DNA from: Paractinoplanes lichenicola
Lineage (GTDB): Bacteria; Actinomycetota; Actinomycetes; Mycobacteriales; Micromonosporaceae
Direction of reading: 5' to 3'
Length of the DNA stretch: 64,000 nt
Assembly: GCF_016785085.1 (NCBI RefSeq)
Contig: NZ_JAENHO010000005.1
Span: 372,001 to 436,000 of the forward strand
Shown here: positions 7,912 through 14,838 of the stretch, piece after piece
Layout: every line of letters starts with the position of its first letter
Numbering within the stretch: the stretch's first letter is position 1
Notes under the pieces: model-generated
The model's input: the letters and a program-made list of their open reading frames with translations, nothing else
Told to the model about the DNA's origin: nothing
The model's database searches: none
Program-made: the position numbers and the translations under genes

Positions 7912-8907
7912 TCAGGGTTCGCGGATCGACTTCATTACGCGGACGAGCAGGATGAGGCCGCCGCCGATCAGCACCAGGCCGAACGCGATCGCGATGACGC
8001 TGCCCGCGCTCATGCTCTTCTTGGCCACGGTCACCAGCGACTCCGCCGTGGTGGTCGGGTTCGCGTAGACGGCGGCGGGCGCGTCCGTGGTCGCGACCCG
8101 AGTGGGTCCGCCGGAACCGGGGACGACGGACGGCGGCGCGACGGCCGGGGGCGGGGTGGTGGTGACCGCGGCGGGGGCGGTGGCCGGTGGCGGCGCCGCG
8201 GAGTCGCAGCCGCTCACCGGCGGGCGCCACGTACCCACGTACGAGGTGAAGCTGCTGTCGCGAATCGTCAGCGAACCGCCCGCGGGGGCCTTGACCGTGG
8301 TCGAACGGCCCGGGGCCAGGCGGGTCAGGCGGCCGCCGACGAGGAACACGGCGCTGACGTTGGCGCTCGCGGCATTGGCCAGGGTGGCCGTGAACGAGCC
8401 GTCGCAGGCGTTGACGAACGCGACCGTGGGGGCGGGGGAGCAGTCGGTGGCGCCGCCGCGGTAGTGGGCGAACGGGCCCGACGAGCGGCTGCCCGAGGCG
8501 CCCAGGGTCTTCGCGTCGTACGGGTTCTGGCCGTGGGTCACCTCGTCGAGCAGGCCGGTGCCGACGATCGCGTCGACCGCGGCGTGGCAGGGCGGGACGA
8601 CGACGTCGAGGTTCACGGTGCGGTTGGTCGCGGTGATGGTCTTGCGATCGGTCGAGTAGACGAACTGGCCGGCGTTGCCCGAGCCCGCCGTGTACGCGAT
8701 CAGCCCGAACGCCTGCGTCTGCCCGGCGCACAGGGGGCGTACGGAGGTGATGGTCGCCTTGCCCGAATTGCCGGCGAACGTGTGGCGGAAGGTGGCCGAC
8801 GCGGCTGAGGTGCAGGTCTCGGCGGCGGAAGCAGTGATGGGGGCGGCCCAGGCCGTCGCCACCGTGGCCGCGGCGGCGAGCACAAGCGTGAAACGACGCA
8901 CCCTCAC
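7912..8907 (-). CDS. Secreted, C-terminally membrane-anchored surface protein
   Basis: 331 residues. An N-terminal signal peptide (MRVRRFTLVLAAAATVATAW, then an ASA cleavage-like site) is followed by an extracellular domain of about 200 residues with several Cys (C-T-S-A near the mature start, PLCAG, PPCHAA, TDCSPAP, NACDGSF, SGCDS). A Pro/Thr-rich linker (about residues 232-295) leads to one C-terminal membrane helix, IAIAFGLVLIGGGLILLV, with a short basic tail. No LPXTG motif is present. I do not recognise the extracellular fold. It is likely displayed on the cell surface. The gene is next to the frameshifted methyltransferase and ends 18 bases from it. Confidence 0.75.
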   Translation of the reverse strand: MRVRRFTLVLAAAATVATAWAAPITASAAETCTSAASATFRHTFAGNSGKATITSVRPLCAGQTQAFGLIAYTAGSGNAGQFVYSTDRKTITATNRTVNLDVVVPPCHAAVDAIVGTGLLDEVTHGQNPYDAKTLGASGSRSSGPFAHYRGGATDCSPAPTVAFVNACDGSFTATLANAASANVSAVFLVGGRLTRLAPGRSTTVKAPAGGSLTIRDSSFTSYVGTWRPPVSGCDSAAPPPATAPAAVTTTPPPAVAPPSVVPGSGGPTRVATTDAPAAVYANPTTTAESLVTVAKKSMSAGSVIAIAFGLVLIGGGLILLVRVMKSIREP

Positions 8908-8992
8908 AAAAAGCCTAATCGGCTGAAATATCCGACTTGCTTAGCCGGGGTGGCGTGCGTGGAGGGGGTGCACGGAAGGGGCAGACACGACT

Positions 8993-9023
8993 GTGCCCCG
9001 GCTCTCAACGAGAACCGGGGCAC
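8993..9023 (-). terminator. Hairpin terminator after lipA
   Basis: GTGCCCCGG and CCGGGGCAC arms (8993-9001 and 9015-9023) enclose a CTCTCAACGAGAA loop that can add further pairs. It begins 17 bases beyond the lipA stop. It lacks a strong U tract, as is common in high-GC actinomycetes. Confidence 0.7.
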
Positions 9024-9039
9024 CACGCCAAGGCAATAC

Positions 9040-9963
9040 TCAGCCGCGAGCCTCGAGGGCCTGCTTGAAGAGCCGCCCCGCCCGATAGGACGACCGCACC
9101 AGCGGCCCGCTCATCACGCCGGCGAAGCCGATCTGCTCGGCCTCCTCGCGCAGCTCGACGAACTCCTCCGGCTTGACCCAGCGCTCGACCGGGTGGTGCC
9201 GCGGGGTCGGCCGCAGATACTGCGTGATGGTGATCAGCTCGCAGCCCGCGTTGTGCAGGTCGCGCAGCGCCTGGGAGATCTCGGCCCGCTCCTCGCCCAT
9301 GCCCAGGATCAGGTTGCTCTTGGTGACTAGGTCGGCCGCGCGGGCCTGGGTGATCACGTCGAGCGAGCGCTCGTAGCGGAAGCCGGGGCGGATGCGCTTG
9401 AAGATGCGCGGCACGGTCTCGACGTTGTGCGCGAGCACCTCGGGGGTGGCCCCGAAGACCTCGGCCAGCTGGTCGGGGTCGGCGTTGAAGTCGGGGATCA
9501 GCAGCTCGACACCGCAGTCGGGCTGGAGCTTGTGGATCTGGCGCACGGTCTCCGCGTAGAGCCACGCGCCGCCGTCGGGCAGGTCGTCGCGGGCGACGCC
9601 GGTGACGGTGGCGTATTTCAGGCCCATCGTGGCGACGGACTCGCCCACCCGGCGCGGCTCGTCGGCGTCGAACTCGGCCGGCTTGCCCGTGTCGATCTGG
9701 CAGAAGTCACAGCGTCGCGTGCACTGGTCGCCGCCAATGAGGAAGGTGGCCTCGCGGTCTTCCCAGCATTCGTAGATGTTGGGACACCCAGCCTCCTGAC
9801 AGACCGTGTGCAGGCCTTCCTTCTGCACGAGCCCGCGCATCTGCGTGTATTCCGGGCCCATCTTGGCTTTGACCTTGATCCACGGAGGCTTCCGCTCGAT
9901 GGGAGTTTCGGCGTTGCGCGCCTCGATGCGCAGCATGCGGCGGCCCTCGGGAGCAATAGTCAC
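9040..9963 (-). CDS. lipA: Lipoyl synthase
   Basis: Radical-SAM enzyme that inserts two sulfurs into octanoyl groups on lipoyl domains. The 307-residue protein has the auxiliary-cluster cysteines in CQEAGCPNIYEC, the radical-SAM CTRRCDFC, and the C-terminal PLVRSSYRAGRL serine motif that ligates the auxiliary cluster. Start GTG 9963 gives VTIAPEGRRMLRIEARNAET, which aligns with the M. tuberculosis LipA N-terminus as I remember it. TAACCT at 9971-9976 ends seven bases before that GTG, fitting a leaderless mRNA. Its substrates include the SucB lipoyl domains encoded at 17.7-19.6 kb. lipB is about 4.2 kb away, separated by the aspS-IS30 insertion. Confidence 0.97.
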   Translation of the reverse strand: MTIAPEGRRMLRIEARNAETPIERKPPWIKVKAKMGPEYTQMRGLVQKEGLHTVCQEAGCPNIYECWEDREATFLIGGDQCTRRCDFCQIDTGKPAEFDADEPRRVGESVATMGLKYATVTGVARDDLPDGGAWLYAETVRQIHKLQPDCGVELLIPDFNADPDQLAEVFGATPEVLAHNVETVPRIFKRIRPGFRYERSLDVITQARAADLVTKSNLILGMGEERAEISQALRDLHNAGCELITITQYLRPTPRHHPVERWVKPEEFVELREEAEQIGFAGVMSGPLVRSSYRAGRLFKQALEARG

Positions 9964-9987
9964 AGGGTCGAGGTTACGCCTGAATAG

Positions 9988-10045
9988 GCCCCTGCCTAGA
10001 CAGGGGCGACGAGGCTCACGTGGCGGCTTCTGTGACCGCCGCCAC
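9988..10045. other. Two inverted repeats in the lipA-aspS divergent region
   Basis: GCCCCTG and CAGGGGC flank CCTAGA at about 9988-10007. GTGGCGGC and GCCGCCAC flank ten bases at 10020-10045. The first is upstream of the presumed lipA promoter. The second sits between the two genes. Either could be a protein-binding site or a hairpin; nothing further supports a choice. Confidence 0.4.
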
Positions 10046-10099
10046 ATGAAACGTGTTAAATGCCTTTCGCGCTGACGTTGCCCCTTGTTAACGTCGCCG

Positions 10100-10310
10100 G
10101 ACGGCGCTGAAGGAACCGAGTAGCACCCCCGAACCGTCGGCCGAGAGAGCCACCGCGAGCTGTGAAGGTGGCCCGACGCCGGGGCGCGAAGACACTCCCG
10201 AGCCGCAGCATGACAAGAGGCGCCTGCCAAGGCGCGAAGGTGTGGTGGCACCGCGAGGATCCCGCTCGCCCACGCCTCCCTGGGGCCGCGTTGCAGCAAA
10301 CCAGAGGAGG
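10100..10310 (+). promoter_or_regulatory. T-box leader, aspartate-specific, translational type
   Basis: A complete T-box can be folded by hand. Stem I: an AGTA element (119-122 of the 10,000s) faces GAAGACAC, whose GAC at 10191-10193 is the specifier codon (Asp) followed by A. Above it lie helices 10126-10129/10181-10184 and CGTCGG/CCGACG (10135-10140/10173-10178), an AGAGA bulge at 10144-10148, and a distal hairpin GCCACC/GGTGGC (10149-10154/10167-10172). Antisequestrator: helix GGTGTGG/CCACGCC type (10239-10245/10270-10276), bulge TGGCACC (10246-10252), helix GCGAG/CTCGC (10253-10257/10265-10269). TGGC can pair with a GCCA tRNA end. Sequestrator: CCTCCCTGG (10275-10283) pairs with CCAGAGGAGG (10301-10310), hiding the aspS ribosome site. 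The two folds share 10275-10276. Uncharged tRNA-Asp should switch translation on. Confidence 0.93.
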
Positions 10311-10317
10311 TCCCGCC

Positions 10318-11568
10318 ATGCAACGCATCCTCTCTTCCCAGCTCACGGCGCACGCTCACGAGACCGTGACGATCGCCGGCTGGATCCACCGCCGCCGCCT
10401 GCTCAAGTCGGTGGCCTTCCTGATCGTCCGCGACGCCGAGGGCCTGTCGCAGGTCGTCGTGGCCGACGCCGAGACCCGGGCCCAGCTCGAGTCGCTCACC
10501 GAGGAAAGCGTCGTCGAGGTGGTCGCGACGGTCAGCCCGAACGAGCAGGCCCCCGGCGGCGTCGAGCTCACCGGGCCCAAGATCCGGGTGCTCTCCGCCG
10601 TGCGTGAGCCGCTGCCGTTCGAGCTGCACCGCCCGGCCCTCGGCGCCACGCTGCCGACCCAGCTCGACCACGCCGCGCTGGCCCTGCGGCATCCCGCGCG
10701 CCGATCGGCGTTGCGCCTGGCGGCCCGGGTCACGGCCGGCTTCCGGGCCGCCCTGACCGAGCAGCGCTTCGTCGAGATCCAGACCCCCAAAATCGTGGCC
10801 TCGGCCACCGAGTCCGGCGCGAACGTGTTCGAATTGGACTACTTCGGCCGCCCGGCCTATCTCGCGCAGTCGCCGCAGTTCTACAAGCAGCTGATGGTCG
10901 GCGTCTTCGAGCGCGTCTTCGAGGTCGGCCCCGTCTTCCGCGCCGAGCCCAGCGACACCGTACGGCACCTCGCGCAATACACATCGCTCGACGCCGAGAT
11001 GGGCTTCATCGCCGACCACCGCGACGTGATGGCCATGCTGACCCGCACCCTCGCCGGAATGACGGCCGGCCTGTTCGAGAAGCCGATCGTCCCGTCCGAG
11101 ATCCCCGCCGTGCATTTCACCGAGGCCTTACGCATCGCCGGCGCCCCCTCGGACGAGCCCGACCTGGCCCCCGCCCACGAACGCGCCCTGGGCGAATGGG
11201 CACTACGCGAACACGGTTCCGAGTTCGTCTACGTCACCGGCTACCCCATGCGCAAACGCCCCTTCTACACCCACCCCGACCCGGCCGACCCCACCTACTC
11301 CAACGGCTTCGACCTGCTCTTCCGCGGCCTGGAGATCGTCACCGGAGGCCAACGCCTGCACGCCTACCAGGACTATGTGGACGCCTTGACCCGCTCCGGC
11401 GAACCCCTGGAGCCCTACACCGGCTACCTGGACGGCTTCCGCTACGGCATGCCACCCCACGGCGGCTGGGCGATCGGTCTGGAACGCTTCGTAGCCCGCC
11501 TGACCGAAGCCCCGAACGTCCGCGAGGTAACCGCCTTCCCCCGAGACCTCAACCGCACAACCCCATAA
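10318..11568 (+). CDS. aspS: Aspartate-tRNA ligase, short archaeal-like (probably non-discriminating) type
   Basis: Class II synthetase of 416 residues: an N-terminal OB-fold anticodon domain (TVTIAGWIHRRRLLKSVAFL), then catalytic motif 2 in FEVGPVFRAEPSDT and motif 3 in GWAIGLERFVARL. The usual bacterial AspRS is about 590 residues because of a GAD insertion and C-terminal extension. Their absence places this protein with the archaeal or AspRS2-like type, which in many species charges both tRNA-Asp and tRNA-Asn. Discrimination cannot be read with certainty here. ATG 10318 follows GAGGAGG, which is controlled by the T-box leader. The gene interrupts lipA-lipB synteny and lies beside an IS30 remnant, so acquisition is plausible. 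It may be a second, stress-induced or resistance copy. Confidence 0.93.
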   Translation: MQRILSSQLTAHAHETVTIAGWIHRRRLLKSVAFLIVRDAEGLSQVVVADAETRAQLESLTEESVVEVVATVSPNEQAPGGVELTGPKIRVLSAVREPLPFELHRPALGATLPTQLDHAALALRHPARRSALRLAARVTAGFRAALTEQRFVEIQTPKIVASATESGANVFELDYFGRPAYLAQSPQFYKQLMVGVFERVFEVGPVFRAEPSDTVRHLAQYTSLDAEMGFIADHRDVMAMLTRTLAGMTAGLFEKPIVPSEIPAVHFTEALRIAGAPSDEPDLAPAHERALGEWALREHGSEFVYVTGYPMRKRPFYTHPDPADPTYSNGFDLLFRGLEIVTGGQRLHAYQDYVDALTRSGEPLEPYTGYLDGFRYGMPPHGGWAIGLERFVARLTEAPNVREVTAFPRDLNRTTP

Positions 11569-11589
11569 ACCCCATCCCGTACGAGTCGT

Positions 11590-11618
11590 GGGGCCCCTCA
11601 AACTCCCGAGGGGCCCCC
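11590..11618 (+). terminator. Hairpin terminator after aspS
   Basis: Perfect arms GGGGCCCCTC (11590-11599) and GAGGGGCCCC (11609-11618) enclose nine bases. It starts 21 bases beyond the aspS TAA. No long U tract follows. Confidence 0.8.
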
Positions 11619-12090
11619 GCCGCATTCCGCCCACGACCCACCAAACCCACTCCGCCCCGGTTCCGCCCGCACTCCCCATCAGGGCGCCGCCCTCAGTCCC
11701 CACCGCCCCGAATGCCCAAAGCCCGCCGCTGCCCCAGGCCCACGCCGCTCGCCGTTGCCACGCTGCTCGCCGGTGTCCGCAAACCAAAGTCCGATCGGTG
11801 TTGCCCAGGCCCACGCCGACAGGCGTTACTCCCGACGACTCCAGCGCTTCCCGCAGGGTGGCCCGGCGTTGCCGCCGAGGTCCACCGCAGCCGGTGCCGT
11901 CCCAGAACCCGCTGCTCGAGCCCGCCCCGCATACGACGTAGAACCCCAAGCTTGTTCGCGCCGGCTTCCAACGCACCGCACGCCGGCCCACGCCCGAAAC
12001 TCCGTCCGCCCCACCCCGGCCGCCGCCCGCTCGACAAGATCAACCCCGCGCGGTACGGCCATCCCTGACCTCACCCGCCTTAGGTTCCAG
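11619..12090. other. Gene-free GC-rich stretch
   Basis: Frames are open on several strands here, but none has a convincing start, codon pattern or recognisable protein. The sequence is C-rich on this strand. A 13-base block GCCCAGGCCCACGCC-like occurs twice (about 11731 and 11806). I regard it as non-coding, possibly decayed sequence delivered with or before the IS30 remnant. Confidence 0.5.
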
Positions 12091-12095
12091 CGGTC

Positions 12096-12760
12096 GTTGC
12101 AACACCTAGGTTGATCAGGGGTGTCGTGACCATGAGTCGAGGGATCAGGACCCGCAGTTCGGCGGACTACGCCGCAGTGAAACGCGCATGTTTGGATCTG
12201 CGGCTAAGGGTGCAAGGACCTGTCAGGCGTGCCTGGAGTTGGGCATCGACCGTAAGACCGGGTATGCGTGGCGGTCCGGCCGGACACCGCTGGATGTGCG
12301 GCGCAGCCGGGAGCGGGCCGAGGCGGTCCGGCAGCTGCGGGTGATCTCGGCCCGGTATCTGAACGAGCGGATAGTGACCGCTGACCGGCTTCGTGAAGGC
12401 GCCACCCAGACGGCCATCGCCGCGGAACTGGGCCGGCCCCGATGCACGATCAGCCGCGAGATCGGGCGTAACGCCCGGCCCGATACCGGTCGACCCGGAA
12501 ACGGGCCGAGCAGCGCCGGCCCCGTCCCAAGACCGGCAAGATCGCCGCCGCCCGGCGTTACGTCATCTGCTGGCGACCAGGCAGGGATGGCGGCAGCCCC
12601 GAGCGGATCAGCCGTCGGCTGCGCCATGACTTCGCTGAGCGAAGCGAGCTTTCCGTGTCGCACGAAACGATCTATCAGGCCCTCTACCTACAAGGCCGGG
12701 GAGAACTACGCCGTGCGGTGGCCTGCGCCCCCTGGGGAGAAGGAAGCAGGTTATGCGGAT
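12096..12760 (+). mobile_element. IS30-family insertion sequence remnant with broken transposase
   Basis: Pieces of an IS30-type transposase lie in three frames. From 12132 comes MSRGIRTRSSADYAAVKRAC. From about 12190 comes LELGIDRKTGYAWRSG and the helix-turn-helix GATQTAIAAELGRPRCTISR. From about 12600 comes SPERISRRLRHDF and the family hallmark VSHETIYQALYLQGRGELRR. The frame changes at least twice and the DDE catalytic half is missing after about 12760, so it cannot be active. A GTTGCAAC palindrome at 12096-12103 may mark the left end. No matching right end was seen. Confidence 0.75.
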
Positions 12761-12779
12761 GTCAAGGCGGTCAGGGTGG

Positions 12780-12820
12780 TTGTCCACAGGCGGCGACCGC
12801 CATGGCCGGAATGTGGACAA
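12780..12820. promoter_or_regulatory. Inverted pair of perfect DnaA boxes
   Basis: TTGTCCACA at 12780-12788 and TGTGGACAA at 12812-12820 are exact matches to the high-GC actinomycete DnaA box, in opposite orientation and 32 bases apart (about three helical turns). They lie between the IS30 remnant and the GTG of the next gene at 12858. I infer a DnaA binding site that may titrate DnaA or control that gene. Two boxes are too few for a chromosome origin. Confidence 0.6.
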
Positions 12821-12857
12821 CGGCCGTTGATCGGGCCCGAGGCGTAAAGTCCGGCAC

Positions 12858-14009
12858 GTGCTGATCGACCTCGACGTCACGCCCGTGGACCGGGAGCGGG
12901 TCCGGGCGACGAGGCCGGTCGCGTACGTGGTGGTCGCCGTGGCGGTGGTGACGTTGCTGCTGCTCGCGGGCTCGGCCGTGCTCCCACGAGGCGCCGGGGT
13001 CGTCGAGGTGCTCAAGGCCGACGGCATGGGCTTGTCGGCCAGCCTGCTGACCACCGAGGCGGTCTACATAGTGCGGGCCGACGGCCGGGTCGAGGCCACG
13101 CCGCTCTGTGCGGGCTGCCCGGAGTGGCGCACCCAGGTCACCACCGGGCAGCGGCTGCGGCTCGGCGCCGGCGGGACGCTCGTGGTCGACGAGAACGACG
13201 CCGGCGCGGCCACGTTCCTCGACGCGCGGACGGGCGCGGTGCTGTGGAGCCTGAGCGGCTTCCCGATCGTCGAGCTCGTCGGCGGGCGGGTGGCCGAGTG
13301 GAGCCCGGAGGACGGCGTGCTCCGGCTGCGGGAGTTGCGGACCGGACGGCTGTTCTGGAAGCGCCCGGCGGAGGCGTTCGTGGGGGACGACCGGCGCGTG
13401 GTGCTGCTGGAGAAGGGGCGCGCGGCCGTCTACGCCGCCGAGAGCGGGCGCGAGCTCACCGGGTGGCGCGATGTGGGCGTACGGGGTGAACCCGGCGCGG
13501 TGGCGGCGCAGATCGTGGGGGAGCGGCTGGTCGTTTTTGACGCCCAGCGGATCGCGGGCTTCCGGCTCGACGGGCTGGAGCGTGAATGGCAGACGCCGGT
13601 CGTCTCGCCGTTCGGAGTGGGGGGCTGCGGCGACGGGTTGTTGTGCGCGATCGGCTTCGAGGGCCTGACCGTGCTCGACCCGGCGACCGGGCGGGTGCGG
13701 TGGAGCGGGCCGCAGTGGCGCTTGGTGAGCAACGGCGGTCTGCTGACGGATGAGAGCGGCCGCTCCGCGCGGGTCGGCCTCGCCACCGGGCGCGTCGAGC
13801 ACGATTTCGGGCGGGGGCGGCCGATCGACCACCTGCTGTTCTATCCCGAGGGCGACCGCACGACGCTGGTCGGGGCGGCCGACGGCCGGGTGCGCGGGGT
13901 CATCCCGCGGGTCACGCCGGACGCCTGTCAGACGGCCGGCGACCTGCTGTCCTGCCTGCGCTACGACCTGACGGTCACGATCTGGCGGATAAAGCCCGCC
14001 ACGACCTGA
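12858..14009 (+). CDS. Membrane-anchored PQQ-type beta-propeller protein
   Basis: 383 residues with a cytoplasmic N-terminus, one membrane helix (VAYVVVAVAVVTLLLLAGSA, about residues 21-40) and an extracellular domain of WD/PQQ-like blades such as TFLDARTGAVLWSLSG, ELRTGRLFWKRP, and TVLDPATGRVRWSGP. Such domains usually bind protein partners or act as scaffolds; no enzyme signature is visible. Several Cys (LCAGCPEW, GGCGDGLLC, DACQTAGDLLSC) could form disulfides. GTG 12858 has no ribosome site, but TAAAGT at 12845-12850 ends seven bases before it, consistent with a leaderless transcript. A DnaA-box pair lies just upstream. Confidence 0.8.
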   Translation: MLIDLDVTPVDRERVRATRPVAYVVVAVAVVTLLLLAGSAVLPRGAGVVEVLKADGMGLSASLLTTEAVYIVRADGRVEATPLCAGCPEWRTQVTTGQRLRLGAGGTLVVDENDAGAATFLDARTGAVLWSLSGFPIVELVGGRVAEWSPEDGVLRLRELRTGRLFWKRPAEAFVGDDRRVVLLEKGRAAVYAAESGRELTGWRDVGVRGEPGAVAAQIVGERLVVFDAQRIAGFRLDGLEREWQTPVVSPFGVGGCGDGLLCAIGFEGLTVLDPATGRVRWSGPQWRLVSNGGLLTDESGRSARVGLATGRVEHDFGRGRPIDHLLFYPEGDRTTLVGAADGRVRGVIPRVTPDACQTAGDLLSCLRYDLTVTIWRIKPATT

Positions 14010-14016
14010 CCACAGC

Positions 14017-14181
14017 CTAGGCGAGCACGGCGATGGTCATGCCGATGACGATCGCGAACGGGATGATCGTGGTGCAGACCAGGATCACCCAGGCGATGGG
14101 GTGGCCGAAGTTGAGCGACACCCCGCCGCCGCGTTTGGGGACGAAGACGCGTTTGTCTTGCGGGTCCCGATAGAGAGCCAT
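14017..14181 (-). CDS. DUF5808-like small membrane protein
   Basis: 54 residues: MALYRDPQDKRVFVPKRGGG, then VSLNFGHPIAWVILV and a C-terminal membrane helix of about 25 residues. The DP-x-x-VFVPKR...LNFGHP pattern matches the DUF5808 family as I remember it. Its ATG shares one base with the lipB stop (TGATG), so it is probably translationally coupled to lipB. Function unknown. Confidence 0.75.
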   Translation of the reverse strand: MALYRDPQDKRVFVPKRGGGVSLNFGHPIAWVILVCTTIIPFAIVIGMTIAVLA

Positions 14182-14825
14182 CAGAGCAGGGTAGTGAGGT
14201 GCTTCTCGACGACCGGCAGCACCTCGGCCACGGTCACGTCGCGGCCCAGCTCGGCGCTGAGCGACGTCACGCCGGCGTCGCGGATGCCGCACGGGGTGAA
14301 CCGGTCGAAGTTGGCCAGGTCGCAGTCGGCGTTGATGGCGAAGCCGTGCTGGGTGACGCCGCGGGCGACCCGGATGCCGATCGCGGCGATCTTGCGGTCG
14401 GGGCCGCGCTCGTCGGCCAGCACCCAGGCGCCGCTGCGGCCCTTGATCTCGGAGCGGGCGGCGGTGACCCCGAACTCGGCGCACACGTCGATCAACATCT
14501 GTTCCGTACGGCGGACGTAGGCGACCACGTCGATCGGGTCGGGCAGCTTGAGGATCGGATAGCCGACCAGCTGACCGGGGCCGTGCCAGGTGATCTTGCC
14601 GCCGCGGTCGACCTGGACGACGGGGGTGCCGTCGATCGGCAGGTCGGCGGGCTCGGTGCGCTTGCCCGCCGTGAGCACGCTGGGGTGCTCCAGCAGCAGC
14701 ACGGTGTCGGGCTGAGTGCCGTCCGCCACGGCGTCGTGCAGGCGGCGCTGCTCGTCCCAGGCCTCGCGATAGTCGATCAGGCCGGGCCGCAGCACGGTGA
14801 GCGTGGAAGTTGTCACGCCCACCAC
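14181..14825 (-). CDS. lipB: Octanoyltransferase
   Basis: Transfers octanoate from acyl carrier protein to lipoyl domains, the step before LipA. About 214 residues with LLLEHPSVLTAGKRTEP, the GGKITWHGPGQLVGYPI signature, the catalytic Lys in KIAAIGIRVARGVTQHG and the catalytic Cys in FTPCGI. GTG 14825 is the outermost start; a GTG four codons in (VTTSTL) is also possible. It sits 13 bases after the membrane glycosyltransferase-like gene and overlaps the DUF5808 gene by one base, so the four minus-strand genes 17641-14017 may be one transcript. lipA is not adjacent, unlike in most relatives. Confidence 0.96.
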   Translation of the reverse strand: MVGVTTSTLTVLRPGLIDYREAWDEQRRLHDAVADGTQPDTVLLLEHPSVLTAGKRTEPADLPIDGTPVVQVDRGGKITWHGPGQLVGYPILKLPDPIDVVAYVRRTEQMLIDVCAEFGVTAARSEIKGRSGAWVLADERGPDRKIAAIGIRVARGVTQHGFAINADCDLANFDRFTPCGIRDAGVTSLSAELGRDVTVAEVLPVVEKHLTTLL

Positions 14826-14838
14826 CGTAGCCCGCTGG

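Noticed and set aside
11203..11991. 262-residue minus-strand frame over the end of aspS
   Set aside because: Gly/Trp-rich antisense shadow that spans a terminator; no motif.
12780..12820. Replication origin
   Set aside because: Only two boxes, no AT-rich unwinding region, and no dnaA/dnaN neighbours.
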